From NCBI RefSeq assembly GCF_002937115.1, contig NZ_NHRY01000272.1, positions 1-64,000 on the forward strand: a stretch of 64,000 nt of DNA, in the 5' to 3' direction. Positions within the stretch are counted from its first letter, which is position 1; each line of letters begins with the position of its first letter. Below, in pieces: positions 42,948 to 52,617 of this stretch. The position numbers and the translations under genes are program-made. The notes under the pieces were generated by a model, which did no database searches, was not told where the DNA came from, and worked only from the letters and a program-made list of their open reading frames with translations. The stretch comes from Rhodopila globiformis. GTDB taxonomy: Bacteria; Pseudomonadota; Alphaproteobacteria; Acetobacterales; Acetobacteraceae.

Positions 42948-43769
42948 ATGAAAACCGCACTGATCCTGATCGTCCTGCTGGCCGTCATTCCCTACGCCAC
43001 GATCGTTGCGGCCATGGCGCTGACGCAGCGGCGGTTGCTGTATTTTCCGGATACGCGCCGTCCGGAGCCCTCGGCCGCCGGGGTGCCTGGTGCGCGTGCC
43101 CTCACGATCCGCACGGCGGACGGCCTGGACCTGCTGGCCTGGATGGCATCGCCTGCCGGCGCCACCCGGCCCGTGGTGCTGTACCTGCACGGCAACGCCG
43201 GCAACATCGGCTACCGCGCCCTGCGCATGGCCCGCCTGAACAGCTTTGGCTGGGGCGTCCTGCTGCCGGAATACCGAGGTTATGGCGGCAACCCGGGCAG
43301 ACCATCCGAGGCCGGCCTGGCCGAGGATGCGCGTGCTGCCCATGCGGCGCTGCGCGGCATGGGCGTGCCGGGGTGGCGCATTCTGCTGTGGGCTGAATCG
43401 CTCGGCACGGCACTGGCGGTCAGGCTGGCTACGGAGATGGATGTCGGCGGCGTGCTGCTGGAAGCGCCCTTTACCAGCGTCGCCGCTGTCGCGCGGGCGT
43501 ATTTTCCGTTGGTCCCAACCGGCTTGCTGCTGCGGGACCGTTTCGACCTCATTGGCCGTATTGGCAAGGTGCATGCGCCGGTAATGGTGATGACCGGCGG
43601 GCGGGACGAGATCGTCCCTACGGCCATGGGACGGGCCGTCTTCGCCGCGGCCAACGAGCCCAAGCAGCTCTGGTGGGTACCCGATGCCGGGCACGATGAC
43701 ATGGCCGAAGCCGGTGCGCTGGAAGCCGCGCGCGCGTTCGTCAGGCAGTACTGGCAGGCGGGAGCCTAG
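42948..43769 (+). CDS. BEM46/ABHD13-like membrane-anchored serine hydrolase
   Basis: Alpha/beta hydrolase of 273 residues, anchored by an N-terminal helix (ALILIVLLAVIPYATIVAAM). The fold is of the BEM46/ABHD13 group: VVLYLHGNAGNIGYRALRM (oxyanion HGN), WGVLLPEYRGYGGNPG, nucleophile in LLWAESLGTALAV (AESLG instead of the commoner GxSLG), APFTSVAAVARAYFP, acid in MTGGRDEIVP and His in DAGHDDM. The substrate is unknown. It is monocistronic. Confidence 0.85.
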   Translation: MKTALILIVLLAVIPYATIVAAMALTQRRLLYFPDTRRPEPSAAGVPGARALTIRTADGLDLLAWMASPAGATRPVVLYLHGNAGNIGYRALRMARLNSFGWGVLLPEYRGYGGNPGRPSEAGLAEDARAAHAALRGMGVPGWRILLWAESLGTALAVRLATEMDVGGVLLEAPFTSVAAVARAYFPLVPTGLLLRDRFDLIGRIGKVHAPVMVMTGGRDEIVPTAMGRAVFAAANEPKQLWWVPDAGHDDMAEAGALEAARAFVRQYWQAGA

Positions 43770-43815
43770 CGGCCCGTCCCGCGGCGCGGCCTCCGTGCGG
43801 GGTCGTGGATGGCGA

Positions 43816-44271
43816 TCAGTCGAACGCCAGGAACAGCGCCTCGGCAGCCAGCGCCGGCTTGTCGCTGCCCTCCAGTTCCACCGTGCTGTCGAACGTCATG
43901 CGGACGCCGCCCTTGATGTCCTCCACCGACTTCAGGTGATAGTGCAGCCGTACGCGTGAGCCGGACGGGACGGGCGTGGTGAAGCGCACCTTGTTGGTGC
44001 CGTAGTTGATGGCACGCGAGGTCTTGCGGATGCGGTAGATCGCATCGCCCAGGCGCGGCAGCAGCGACAGGGTCAGATAGCCGTGAGCGATGGTCCTGCC
44101 GCCCGGCATGTGGGCCTTGGCCCGCTCGACGTCGACATGGATCCATTGGTGGTCGCCGGTGGCGTCGGCGAAGGCGTTGATCATGGCCTGGTCGACCAGC
44201 ACCCAGTGCGAGGTGCCGATGTCCTTGCCCTCATAGGCTTTCATGTCGGCGGGGCGTTCGACTTCGAGCAT
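43816..44271 (-). CDS. MaoC-like hotdog-fold dehydratase
   Basis: Hotdog protein of 151 residues, probably an (R)-enoyl-CoA hydratase type. The MaoC signature is FADATGDHQWIHVDVERAKA (catalytic D and H of the hydratase-2 motif), followed by GRTIAHGYLTLSLLPRL and INYGTNKVRFTTPVPSGSRV. AAGGAG lies seven bases before ATG 44,271, which fixes the start. It stands alone, with a repeat cluster upstream and a convergent hydrolase downstream. Confidence 0.88.
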   Translation of the reverse strand: MLEVERPADMKAYEGKDIGTSHWVLVDQAMINAFADATGDHQWIHVDVERAKAHMPGGRTIAHGYLTLSLLPRLGDAIYRIRKTSRAINYGTNKVRFTTPVPSGSRVRLHYHLKSVEDIKGGVRMTFDSTVELEGSDKPALAAEALFLAFD

Positions 44272-44370
44272 GGTTGGGCTCCTTCGGCTTGCCGGCGGGT
44301 CCGGGTCGAGGGCCGGCGCGGCAGGTATAGCATCGTTCCCGGGGGTGCGTGCCCCTGGCCGGGCACGTTC

Positions 44371-44545
44371 CTCCATCGTCATGGCTGGGCGTGTCGCCAT
44401 GGCTATCAGGATAGGGCGACGGTTGGAGAAGGACTTGGCGCCGCAGCCGTTCTCTCTCCGTCATGGCCGGGCGTGTCCCGGCCATCCACCCCCCGCCAAC
44501 CGTTGCAGCGCAGATGGCCGGGACACGCCCGGCCATGACGGTGAG
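44371..44545. repeat. Composite REP/BIME-like repeats
   Basis: 44,378-44,488 shares a long segment with 33,061-33,170 (REP unit with GTGTCGCCATGG, then CTATCAGGATAGGGCGAC, then GCCGTTCTCTC). 44,461-44,541 is a BIME-like inverted pair (GGCCGGGCGTGTCCCGGCC / GGCCGGGACACGCCCGGCC). The rest of the 402-base gap holds nothing recognised. Confidence 0.85.
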
Positions 44546-44673
44546 GGAGGAGACCTGGCTCCGCCGGCCGCCCAGGCTTGGCCCGTCCCGCCATCGCGAC
44601 CACACTGGCGCGGAGCCTGCTTTACCCGACCGCCGATTGCCAACGGCGGCGCTGGCCTGCTCGAGGGAGGATC

Positions 44674-46302
44674 ATGCAACAGGAAACCTATGACTTCATC
44701 GTGACCGGCGCCGGCTCGGCCGGCTGTGCCGTCGCAGGGCGGCTGGCCGAATCCGGCCGCCATCGCGTGCTGCTGCTGGAGGCCGGGCCACCCGACCGCA
44801 ACCCGTGGATCCACATCCCGCTGGGCTACGGCAAGACCTATGTCGACCCGCGGGTGAACTGGAAGTTCGAGACCGAGCCGCAGCCGCAGATGGCCAACCG
44901 CCGCCTGTACCTGCCGCGCGGCAAGACGCTGGGCGGATCAAGCTCGATCAACGGCATGATCTACATCCGCGGCCACCACGGCGACTATGACGAGTGGCGG
45001 CAGCGCGGCTGTGCCGGCTGGGACTGGGACTCGGTGCTGCCGTACTTCCGCAAGGCGGAGAACCAGGCGCGCGGCGGCGATGAATTCCACGGCACCGGCG
45101 GGCCGTTGCAGGTCTCCGACCAGGCGGAAAAGGGCGAGTTGTCGCGCGCCGTGCTGGATGCCTGCGTGCAGGCCGGCATCCCGGCGAACCCGGATTTCAA
45201 CGGTGCCCAGCAGGAAGGCTGCGGCTACTACCAGACCACCACCAGCAACCGGCGGCGGTGGAGCGCGGCGAAAGCCTACCTGTCGAACCCGCCGCCGAAC
45301 CTGGTGATCCGCACCGGCGCGCACGCCACCCGCGTGCTGATCGAGCAGGGCCGCGCCATCGGCGTCGAGTACCAGACCCGGGCCGGGCGTCAGGTCAGCC
45401 GGGCGGGGCGGGAGGTGATCGTCTCCGGCGGGACCTATGGCTCGCCGCAGTTGCTGATGCTGTCTGGGCTGGGGCCGGCGCAGCACCTGCAGGACATGGG
45501 CATTCCCGTGCTGCGCGACATGCCGGCCGTCGGGTCGAACCTGCACGACCATTTCAACACCGCGGCGAGCTGGAAGTGCAGCAAGCCGATCACGCTGAAC
45601 GACCTGCATTACAGCGCGTTCCGGCGGATCAGTGCCGGGCTGCGCTACGTCCTGTTCCGCTCCGGCCCGATGGCGGGCAACGGCATCACCGCCGGGCTGT
45701 TCACCCGCTCCGACCCACGGCTGGAGCGGCCGGACATCCAGGTCAACCTGTTCGAATGGAGCACGCAGGAGCGCAGCCGCGATGCGGTGATCCCGCATCC
45801 GTTCCCTGGGTTCACGCTGACCCCGGTGCATCTGCGGCCCGAGGGGCGCGGCACGGTGCGGCTGAAGAGCGCCGATGCGTTCGCCTGGCCGGCGGTGCTG
45901 TTCGACTACCTGCGCACCGAGTACGACATCCGCGCGGCGCTGTTCGGCCTGCGGCTGGTGCGGCGGATCGCCGAGCAGCCGGCGCTGCGGCCCTATGTCG
46001 TGGAGGAAATCTTCCCCGGCTCGGCCCTGGCCGGCGATGAAGAGCTGCTGGACTACGTGCGGCGGACCGGCGTGTCCAACCAGCATCCGACGAGTTCCTG
46101 CGCGATGGGGACGGGGCCGAACACCGTCGTCGATCCCCGCCTGCGCGTGCATGGAGTCGGGGCGCTGCGGGTGGCGGATGCCTCGGTCATGCCGGTGGCC
46201 GTCGGCGGCAACACCAACGCCCCGACGATCATGATCGGCGAAAAGGCCGCGGCGATGATCCTGGAGGATGCGCAGGCGGCCGCGCCGTCCATGGCCGCCT
46301 GA
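44674..46302 (+). CDS. GMC-family FAD oxidoreductase (first of pair)
   Basis: FAD-dependent alcohol/choline dehydrogenase-like enzyme, 542 residues. The N-terminal FAD-binding motif is [17 protein letters not shown], with LLLEAG as the ribose-binding end. The GMC signatures are [20 protein letters not shown] and GGTYGSPQLLMLSGLGPA; the active-site His is in SNQHPTSSCAMG and the Asn in [16 protein letters not shown]. The substrate is probably a primary alcohol, not identifiable. GAGGGAGGATC supplies the ribosome-binding site. A close paralogue follows 58 bases later. Confidence 0.92.
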   Translation: MQQETYDFIVTGAGSAGCAVAGRLAESGRHRVLLLEAGPPDRNPWIHIPLGYGKTYVDPRVNWKFETEPQPQMANRRLYLPRGKTLGGSSSINGMIYIRGHHGDYDEWRQRGCAGWDWDSVLPYFRKAENQARGGDEFHGTGGPLQVSDQAEKGELSRAVLDACVQAGIPANPDFNGAQQEGCGYYQTTTSNRRRWSAAKAYLSNPPPNLVIRTGAHATRVLIEQGRAIGVEYQTRAGRQVSRAGREVIVSGGTYGSPQLLMLSGLGPAQHLQDMGIPVLRDMPAVGSNLHDHFNTAASWKCSKPITLNDLHYSAFRRISAGLRYVLFRSGPMAGNGITAGLFTRSDPRLERPDIQVNLFEWSTQERSRDAVIPHPFPGFTLTPVHLRPEGRGTVRLKSADAFAWPAVLFDYLRTEYDIRAALFGLRLVRRIAEQPALRPYVVEEIFPGSALAGDEELLDYVRRTGVSNQHPTSSCAMGTGPNTVVDPRLRVHGVGALRVADASVMPVAVGGNTNAPTIMIGEKAAAMILEDAQAAAPSMAA

Positions 46303-46360
46303 TTTGCCAAGGCCGTCCGCCGGGGCGATCCTGCGGCCGGACGGCAGGGGGGCAGGATCG

Positions 46361-47986
46361 GTGGCGGCTGAGGCGGGTACGTATGATTTCATCATCACCG
46401 GCGCCGGCTCGGCCGGCTGCGTGCTGGCCGCGCGGCTGAGCGAATCCGGCCGCCACCGGGTGCTGCTGCTGGAAGCCGGCGGGCCGGACTCCAGTCCGTG
46501 GATCCATGTCCCGATGGGCTACGCGAAGACCTTTGTCGATCCGCGGGTGAACTGGAAATTCGACAGCGAGCCCGAGGCGGCTCTGAACAACCGCGTGATG
46601 TACCAGCCGCGCGGCAAGGTGCTGGGCGGCACAAGCTCGATCAACGGCATGATCTACATGCGCGGCCATGCAGCCGACTACGACCAGTGGCGGCAGCTCG
46701 GCAACGAAGGTTGGGATTACGAATCCGTGCTGCCGTATTTCCGCAAGGCCGAGGACAACGAACGCGGCGAGGACCGCTATCACGGCGCCGGCGGGCCGCT
46801 GCGGGTCTCGAACCAGCCGTACGAGTGGGAGATCGCGAAGATCCTGCTGGAAGCCTGCCAGCAGGCGGGCATCCCGTTCAATCCCGACTTCAACGGCGCG
46901 CGGCAGGAAGGCTGTGGCTATTACCAGACGACAACGAAGGACCGGCGCCGCTGGAGCACCGCGGCCGCCTACCTGCGGATGGCGCGGCAACGCCCGAACC
47001 TGGTGATCCGCACCCACGCCCATGCCACACGCGTGCTGTTCGAAGGCAGCCGCGCGGTCGCGGTCGAGTTCCGGACGCCGAACGCCCTGGAAGTGGCGCG
47101 CGCGGGCCGCGAGGTGATCGTCTCCGGCGGCGTTTATGGCTCGCCGCAGTTGCTGCAACTGTCAGGCGTCGGCCCGGCGCAGCACCTGACCGACATGGGT
47201 ATCGGCGTCGTGCGTGACATGCCGGGGGTCGGGTCCAACCTGCAGGACCATTTCAACACCTACTGCACCTATCGGATTTCCCGGAACCTGTCGCTGAACG
47301 CGCTGCACTACAGCGTCGCGCACCGGATGGTGTCCGGCGCGCGGTATGCGCTGTTCCGCTCCGGCCCGATGTCCGGCAACGGCATGTATGTCGGCGCGCT
47401 GGTGCGCAGCGACAAGCGTCTGGATCGGCCGGACCTGCAGTTCAACATCTCGGCCTGGAGCACGATCGACCGCACCGCGGCGGGGATCGTCTCGCATCCG
47501 TTCCCGGGGATTTCGATCAGCCCGGTGCATCTGGCGCCGGAGGGCCGCGGCACCGTCCGCCTGCGCGGCAAGGACCCGCTGGCGCCGCCGGAGATCCGGT
47601 TCAACTTCCTGCGCAGCGAGCGGGACATGCAGGTGATGATCGCCGGCGTGCGCATCGCCCGCAGCATCGCCCTACAGCACGCCTTGCAGATGCTGATGGT
47701 GGCGGAGACGGCGCCGGGGGTCGCGGTGCGGACGGACGATGAAATCGCCGCCGACATCCGCCAGCGCGGCGTCTCCAACCTGCATCCCGTCGGCACCTGC
47801 GGGATGGGAAGCGGCCCGATGGCGGTGGTCGATCCGCGCCTGCGGGTGCATGGGATGGCGGGTCTGCGGGTGGTGGACGCGTCGATCATGCCGGTGATCA
47901 TCGCGGGCAACACCAACGCCCCAACGATCATGATCGCGGAGAAGGCGGCGGACATGATCCAGGAGGACGCGCGAGCGGCGGCATGA
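46361..47986 (+). CDS. GMC-family FAD oxidoreductase (second of pair)
   Basis: Close paralogue of the preceding gene, 541 residues, sharing [70 protein letters not shown], and the His/Asn pair in [12 protein letters not shown] and [17 protein letters not shown]. It begins with GTG 46,361 behind GGGGGGCAGGATC; no ATG precedes the FAD motif. The tandem pair suggests duplication, with divergence in the substrate-cap region (middle third). Neither has a signal peptide or an obvious cytochrome partner. Confidence 0.9.
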   Translation: MAAEAGTYDFIITGAGSAGCVLAARLSESGRHRVLLLEAGGPDSSPWIHVPMGYAKTFVDPRVNWKFDSEPEAALNNRVMYQPRGKVLGGTSSINGMIYMRGHAADYDQWRQLGNEGWDYESVLPYFRKAEDNERGEDRYHGAGGPLRVSNQPYEWEIAKILLEACQQAGIPFNPDFNGARQEGCGYYQTTTKDRRRWSTAAAYLRMARQRPNLVIRTHAHATRVLFEGSRAVAVEFRTPNALEVARAGREVIVSGGVYGSPQLLQLSGVGPAQHLTDMGIGVVRDMPGVGSNLQDHFNTYCTYRISRNLSLNALHYSVAHRMVSGARYALFRSGPMSGNGMYVGALVRSDKRLDRPDLQFNISAWSTIDRTAAGIVSHPFPGISISPVHLAPEGRGTVRLRGKDPLAPPEIRFNFLRSERDMQVMIAGVRIARSIALQHALQMLMVAETAPGVAVRTDDEIAADIRQRGVSNLHPVGTCGMGSGPMAVVDPRLRVHGMAGLRVVDASIMPVIIAGNTNAPTIMIAEKAADMIQEDARAAA

Positions 47987-48043
47987 CGCGCCGGCCGTGC
48001 CGATCGGCGGCCGTTACCGGGCGGTGCCGCGGAACCGGGACGA

Positions 48044-48185
48044 CATCTGCGTTCATCCGCGGTTCCATTCCCGCCGCGGCACGCAGTGACCCCGCCTGAC
48101 CGCCGGTGGCGGCGGCATCGTGCGGATGATTGTCCCACCTCGGGCGGAGATCGTTTTATTATGGAACCGCAGATGAACGCAAATG
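48044..48185. repeat. MITE-like inverted-repeat element
   Basis: CATCTGCGTTCATCCGCGG at 48,044 (25 bases to TTCCAT) is inverted at 48,161-48,185 (ATGGAACCGCAGATGAACGC, AAATG) with two mismatches. The 142-bp unit with 25-bp terminal repeats lies in the gap after the second GMC gene. The rest of that 342-base gap has no gene. Confidence 0.75.
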
Positions 48186-48328
48186 ACGACATGCCGACGC
48201 GCCGCCATGACAGTGCGATATCGTGTAGCCGGCTTGTCTCAACCTGTCTGCGGTTTGCCATAGGTTGTTCGGGGTCGAATCCACGGCGACGGGTTAGGCC
48301 GCGCGCTCGGCGATGCTCCGTCAAACCG

Positions 48329-49120
48329 TCATTGTGCAGCGGGTAGTTGCCAGGGCTGCAGGAACGCCTCCAGCACTGCCAGGAAACCGGCCGGATTGTC
48401 GGCGTGCAGCCAGTGCCCGGCGTTCTTGACGGCGACAAAGCGGGCCGAGGGGAACTTCGCGCGGATCACCGGCCGATGCTCCGGCAGCACGTAGCCGGAC
48501 TCGGCGCCGGAGACGAACAGGGTCGGCCCGTCATAGGTGCCCGGCAGGTCGTCCCAGCCCTCCAGGTCCGGGATCGCGGCAGCGATCTCCTTTAGCGCGA
48601 TGCGCCAATGGGGCATTGCGTGGGGTTTGGCGCCGAAGCGCAGGTTCTGCAGCAGGAAGGCGCGGACGTCCGGACGAGGCACGGCGCCGGCCAGGGCGGC
48701 GTCGGCCTGCTGGCGGGTCAGCGACGGGGTCAGGTCGATCGCCTGCATGGCCTCGGCGACGGCGGTGTTGCCGTGCTCATACGGCACGGGTGCGATGTCA
48801 GCGACCAGCAGGCGGCCAACCAGGTCCGGCCATTGCAGCGCCAGCGCCATGGCGGCCTTGCCGCCCATCGAATGGCCGACGATCGCCGCCTGCCCGATCC
48901 CGCGCGCCAGCAGCGTCTCGCGCACGTCGGCGGCGAGGGTGGCATAGCGCATGTCGGCGGCGTGCGAGCTGGCGCCGTGGTTGCGCATGTCCAGCGCCAG
49001 CACCCGGAAGCGCGGCGCGATCGCCCGCTGGATGGCGCCGAAATTGCGGGCGGCGCCGAACAGGCCGTGCAGCAGCACGACGGGCTGGCCGTCGCCGGCT
49101 TCGATGGCATTCAGGATCAT
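48329..49120 (-). CDS. Alpha/beta-hydrolase, YbfF-type esterase
   Basis: Serine esterase of 263 residues resembling Ybf[19 protein letters not shown] (oxyanion HGLFG), [13 protein letters not shown], nucleophile in [16 protein letters not shown], acid near [12 protein letters not shown] and His in [12 protein letters not shown]. coli YbfF acts on short acyl-CoA/acyl esters; the true substrate is unknown. ATG 49,120 begins just before the first strand. The frame continues upstream through the decayed EamA transporter gene. Confidence 0.88.
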   Translation of the reverse strand: MILNAIEAGDGQPVVLLHGLFGAARNFGAIQRAIAPRFRVLALDMRNHGASSHAADMRYATLAADVRETLLARGIGQAAIVGHSMGGKAAMALALQWPDLVGRLLVADIAPVPYEHGNTAVAEAMQAIDLTPSLTRQQADAALAGAVPRPDVRAFLLQNLRFGAKPHAMPHWRIALKEIAAAIPDLEGWDDLPGTYDGPTLFVSGAESGYVLPEHRPVIRAKFPSARFVAVKNAGHWLHADNPAGFLAVLEAFLQPWQLPAAQ

Positions 49121-49210
49121 GCGCGGTGCGGCCTCCTGGCGGATGCGGGCAGCAGCATCGCCATCATCGGCTGCGGCGCAAGGGGGCTGGCTTGTGGCGG
49201 CGGCCACGTT

Positions 49211-49390
49211 TCGGGTCTCGATCAGGTGGCGCGGCGGGATGTGCTCGCGCAGGATCAGCAGTGACAGCGGCACCACCCAGACGGTGGTGGTATTGGCCAG
49301 GATTACGGTTCGCCCGGCCGGCACCCAGGCAACGGCCCCATGCGCCAGGGCGAAACAGGCGCCAGGCTGCAGACCGCCGATCGCCAGGCC
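49211..49390 (-). pseudogene. EamA-type transporter C-terminal remnant
   Basis: About 58 codons on the minus strand read AIGGLQPGACFALAHGAV, AWVPAGRTVILANTTTVWVV and PLSLLILREHIPPRHLIE, the last three membrane helices of a DMT/EamA (RhaT-like) transporter. Upstream residues become unrelated and no start is available; the frame runs into the esterase gene without a stop. This is a fragment of a deleted transporter gene. Confidence 0.7.
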
Positions 49391-49512
49391 CGCACGGCTG
49401 GCCTGACCGGGCGCGAAAGGATGGCGGCAGCCAATGAACCATCCGCCGGATTCCGGGCGAAACAGTCCCGCTGTCCGTACCACGCCACCGCGACAGCAGG
49501 TCGCAACAGACC

Positions 49513-49690
49513 CTTCTCTGTGTCCTCTGCGCCAGCCTCTGTGGACTCTGCGTTGAATCGCGGTGCCGCCGCACGGATCGACGCTGCCAGGGAGCCGCTC
49601 ACCGGCCAACGCCGGTGGCGCCACAACCACCGCTTTGCAACGCAGAGCGCGCAGAGGTATGCGCAGAGGTATGCGCAGAGTCCGCAGAGA
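49513..49690. repeat. CTCTGCG-type imperfect inverted repeats
   Basis: The left part (49,513-49,556) has CTCTGTGTCCTCTGCG and CTCTGTGGACTCTGCGTTG. The right part (49,634-49,690) has the inverse, with GCAGAGGTATGC repeated twice in tandem (GCGCAGAGGTATGCGCAGAG). Similar CTCTGCG repeats occur between genes in many unrelated bacteria (recalled, not searched). They lie next to the EamA remnant. Confidence 0.7.
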
Positions 49691-49769
49691 TGGGCACCCG
49701 ACGGTCCGCGACAGGCACCGCCAGGTCCGGCTTCAGCCGCCTTGTATCGCCGGCCGGACCCGGCTGTTG

Positions 49770-49925
49770 CCATGTCGTCATGCCGAGTAGCCGGGACAAG
49801 CCCGGGCACAGGCTCCGGCCCGACATCCACGCCTCGTTCGTTCCCACGCCGCCAGGCGTGAATGCCGGGCTCCCCCGCCTTCGCGGGGGCATGCTGCGCC
49901 CACCATGACGTGGGGGGAGCGACCG
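49770..49925. repeat. Degenerate REP-like units
   Basis: Contains GCCGGGACAAGCCCGGGC and a palindromic pair around CGCGGGGGCATGC, plus CGTCATG edges like the other families, but none is a full copy. The gap from here to the kinase gene (50,005) has no gene. Confidence 0.45.
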
Positions 49926-50004
49926 TGCCTCATGCTGCGCCCTGTCAGCGCCCATCGGCACACGCCCAGTTATAACGGAACGGAGACGGTCCGCCGCAAC
50001 GCCC

Positions 50005-50994
50005 CTACGCCAGCCCGGCGGCGACCAGCTTCCGCAGGTCCGCCTCCGGCCGCGCGCCGTAATGGCTGATCACCTCGGCCGCCGCGATGCTGCCCATCCG
50101 GCCGCAGGCGGCCAGCGATTTTCCCCCGGTCAGGCCGGCCAGGAACCCGGCGGCATAGGCGTCGCCTGCCCCGGTGGTGTCCACGACCTGCGTCGGCACT
50201 GCCTCCACCGCCACCGTCTCGGACCCGCGCAGGATCACGCTGCCGGCCTCGCTGCGGGTCAGCACCGCCAGGCCGACGTCGGCGCGGGCCAGCTCGGCCG
50301 CGGCCTCGAAGCTGTTCTGCTCGTACAGGCTGGTGATCTCGACCTCGTTGGCGAACAGGATGTCCACGTGGCCGGCGACCAGCTTGCGGAACGCCTCGCG
50401 GTGGCGATCGACGCAGAACGCGTCCGACAGCGACAGCGCCACCTGCCGCCCGGCCGCGTGCGCCGCCTCGGCCGCGCGGTAGAACGCCGCCTGCGCCGCC
50501 GGCGGGTCGAACAGGTAGCCCTCCAGGTACGTCACCTGGCTCGCCGCCACCAGACGCGGATCGACGTCCCCGGCATCCAGCGTGACGCAGGCGCCCAGGA
50601 ACGTGTTCATCGTCCGCTGCCCGTCCGGCGTCACCAGGATCAGGCAGCGGGCCGTGGGCGCGCTGTCCAGCAGCGGCGCGGTCGGGAAATGCACGCCGAT
50701 GGCGCGGATGTCGTGGCGGAACACCGTGCCCAACTGGTCGTCCGCCACCTTGCCGACATAGGCGACCTTCGCCCCCAGCGCGGCGGCCACGGCGCAGGAG
50801 TTGGCGACCGAGCCGCCGCTGCTCTCCTGCCCCGGCGGCATGGCGGCATACAGCGCATCGGCTGCCTCCGCGTCGATCAGCCGCATCGCCCCCTTGTGCA
50901 TGTTGTGGCGGGAGAGAAAGGCCTCGTCGGCCCGGGCCACCACATCGACGATGGCGTTGCCGATGCCCAGGATATCGTAAGTCGCTTCAGTCAC
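50005..50994 (-). CDS. PfkB-family kinase, adenosine kinase-like
   Basis: Ribokinase-fold kinase of 329 residues. The N-terminal ILGIGNAIVDVVARADEAFL and GGSVANSCAVAAALG (PfkB signature 1) resemble bacterial adenosine kinases, and the C-terminal DTTGAGDAYAAGFLAGLTGG carries the catalytic Asp (signature 2). Adenosine is the likeliest substrate, other sugars or nucleosides being possible. The start is GTG 50,994, three bases after the stop of the enolase-superfamily gene, with an SD inside that gene's end, so the two are one operon. Confidence 0.87.
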   Translation of the reverse strand: MTEATYDILGIGNAIVDVVARADEAFLSRHNMHKGAMRLIDAEAADALYAAMPPGQESSGGSVANSCAVAAALGAKVAYVGKVADDQLGTVFRHDIRAIGVHFPTAPLLDSAPTARCLILVTPDGQRTMNTFLGACVTLDAGDVDPRLVAASQVTYLEGYLFDPPAAQAAFYRAAEAAHAAGRQVALSLSDAFCVDRHREAFRKLVAGHVDILFANEVEITSLYEQNSFEAAAELARADVGLAVLTRSEAGSVILRGSETVAVEAVPTQVVDTTGAGDAYAAGFLAGLTGGKSLAACGRMGSIAAAEVISHYGARPEADLRKLVAAGLA

Positions 50995-50997
50995 GTG

Positions 50998-52176
50998 TCA
51001 TTTTCCTTTTGGCGGATGCGCCCTGACCGCCGCCTCGTTGACGTCCACGCCCCAGCCGGGGCGGTCAGGGAGAACAAGCGCGCCGTTCTCCATCATCGGG
51101 GCGTTGATGAAAAGCTCGTCCCGCCAGGCAACGCTGTCGATGTCGATCTCCATCACCCGGAAATTCGGCACCACGGCGCAGAAATGCGCGCTGACGGCCG
51201 AGCACAGGTGCCCGTAGTAGTTGTGCGGGGCGACGTTGACCTCGTACGCCTCGGCCATGGCGGCGATCTTGATCGACTCCAGGAAGCCGTTCCAGATCAC
51301 GTCGATGATGGCGACGTCCGTCGCGTAGGCATCCAGAAACGGCCGGAAGGCGCGCCGGCCGGTGACGGATTCCAGCGACGCGATCGGGCAGGGCGCCTTG
51401 CCGCGGATCAGCGCCAGCGAGGCCGGGTCCCAGGTGTCGATCTCCAACCAGGCCAGGTCGAACGGTTCCACCGCCTTGGCGACCTGCAGGTTGCCCTCGG
51501 TCTTGAAGTGGTAGTTCACGTCCAGGTGCAAGCCCATGTCCGGCCCGGCGCCTTCCCGGAACGCCGCCAGTTGCTTGCGCAGCGAGGCCAGCACCGAGCG
51601 GTCGCAGTTCAGTTCCGGATAGCCTGGCGAGCGGCCGAAGCCGGGGACGAAGCTGGTCAGCTTTTCCCCGTCCCAAGGCAGGATGTTGGTCTTCAGCGCC
51701 GTGTAGCCGCGCCGCTTCACCTCGGCGCCGAGCGCGGCGATGTCGTCATAAGTGCGCAGCGGCGGCGCGCCGACGAGTTCATGGTCGCGCACCCGGTAGG
51801 TGCCGCAATGCGACCAGTACACCGGTATGCGCGTCCGGATCGGCCCGCCGAACAGCTCGTACACCGGCACGCCAAGCGCCTTGCCCTTGATGTCGAGCAG
51901 CGCGTTGACGATGGCGGCGATGGCCCGCTGGTTGACGCCGTTCGGCGCCTGCACCTGCTTCACGTACAGCATCGACTCGATCGCCTGCACCGCCCGCGGG
52001 TCGGTGCCAATCAGCGGTTCGGTCATGCCGTGGATCACCGCGGTCAGGCCGCGGCTGCCGTCGGCCTCGGTGTATTCCGACCAGCCGACAAGGCCGTCGT
52101 CGGTGGTAATTTTCAAGAAGGAAAAGTTGCGCCAGCCGGCGTTGGCGTGCAGGTCCTCGATCCTGGCGATCTTCAT
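50998..52176 (-). CDS. Mandelate racemase/muconate lactonizing-type enzyme
   Basis: Enolase-superfamily enzyme of 392 residues acting on a carboxylate by alpha-proton abstraction, probably a sugar-acid dehydratase. The capping domain starts MKIARIEDLHANAGW. In the barrel, ALKTNILPWDG supplies a Lys, and the metal ligands are D in LHLDVNYHF, E in AWLEIDTWDP and E in ASLESVTGRR. NVAPHNYYGHL supplies a C-terminal His. GGAGAGGAACC precedes the ATG. The downstream kinase gene might phosphorylate a product of the same pathway, but nothing proves this. Confidence 0.87.
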   Translation of the reverse strand: MKIARIEDLHANAGWRNFSFLKITTDDGLVGWSEYTEADGSRGLTAVIHGMTEPLIGTDPRAVQAIESMLYVKQVQAPNGVNQRAIAAIVNALLDIKGKALGVPVYELFGGPIRTRIPVYWSHCGTYRVRDHELVGAPPLRTYDDIAALGAEVKRRGYTALKTNILPWDGEKLTSFVPGFGRSPGYPELNCDRSVLASLRKQLAAFREGAGPDMGLHLDVNYHFKTEGNLQVAKAVEPFDLAWLEIDTWDPASLALIRGKAPCPIASLESVTGRRAFRPFLDAYATDVAIIDVIWNGFLESIKIAAMAEAYEVNVAPHNYYGHLCSAVSAHFCAVVPNFRVMEIDIDSVAWRDELFINAPMMENGALVLPDRPGWGVDVNEAAVRAHPPKGK

Positions 52177-52359
52177 GGCGGTTCCTCTCCGGGTTGGTTT
52201 TGCCGTCAGGCTACGCGCATTGCCGTTGGAGGCAACCTTGGGCCTGTCCCGGTGGCGCCTGAGGATGAAACGTCACGATGCCCGGGCACGTGTCGCCGTC
52301 CGGACGGCTGGCGGCCTGTCATGCCCTTGCGTGCGGCAGGCGGCGGTCGTTGCCATTCC

Positions 52360-52446
52360 GTCATGCCGGGCGCAGGCCCGGCATCCACGCCTTGCGGTGC
52401 CGCTATCAGCAAAGGCGTGGATGGTGGGCCTGCGCCCACCATGACG
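52360..52446. repeat. GGTGGGC-family palindromic repeat
   Basis: TCATGCCGGGCGCAGGCCCG with CATCCACGCCTT, then its near inverse AAAGGCGTGGATGGTGGGCC and TGCGCCCACCATGA. A variant of the family at 57,286-57,375. It lies in the 441-base gap upstream of the ABC binding-protein gene; the rest of the gap shows no gene. Confidence 0.8.
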
Positions 52447-52617
52447 GTGTAGGAACCGCCACGTCCCCGATCCCGCTTTTTGAGCGCCAATGCCGAGCAC
52501 GAGCCGGGAAGCCACCCTCTGGTCAACGGATGTTTCCTGGCCCCACCGTTGAGCGTCGCCCTAAACTCCCGCCGCAGGCCAACCAGAACCGGCCGTCAAC
52601 GAGGGAGAAACTGTTTC

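Noticed and set aside
48270-48300. GTTCGGGGTCGAATCC, resembling a tRNA T arm.
   Set aside because: It lacks the TTC of the T loop in the right place, and no acceptor or anticodon arm can be formed around it.
50062-52452. 796-codon plus-strand frame opposite the kinase and enolase-superfamily genes.
   Set aside because: Both minus-strand genes carry complete catalytic motifs; this frame has none.
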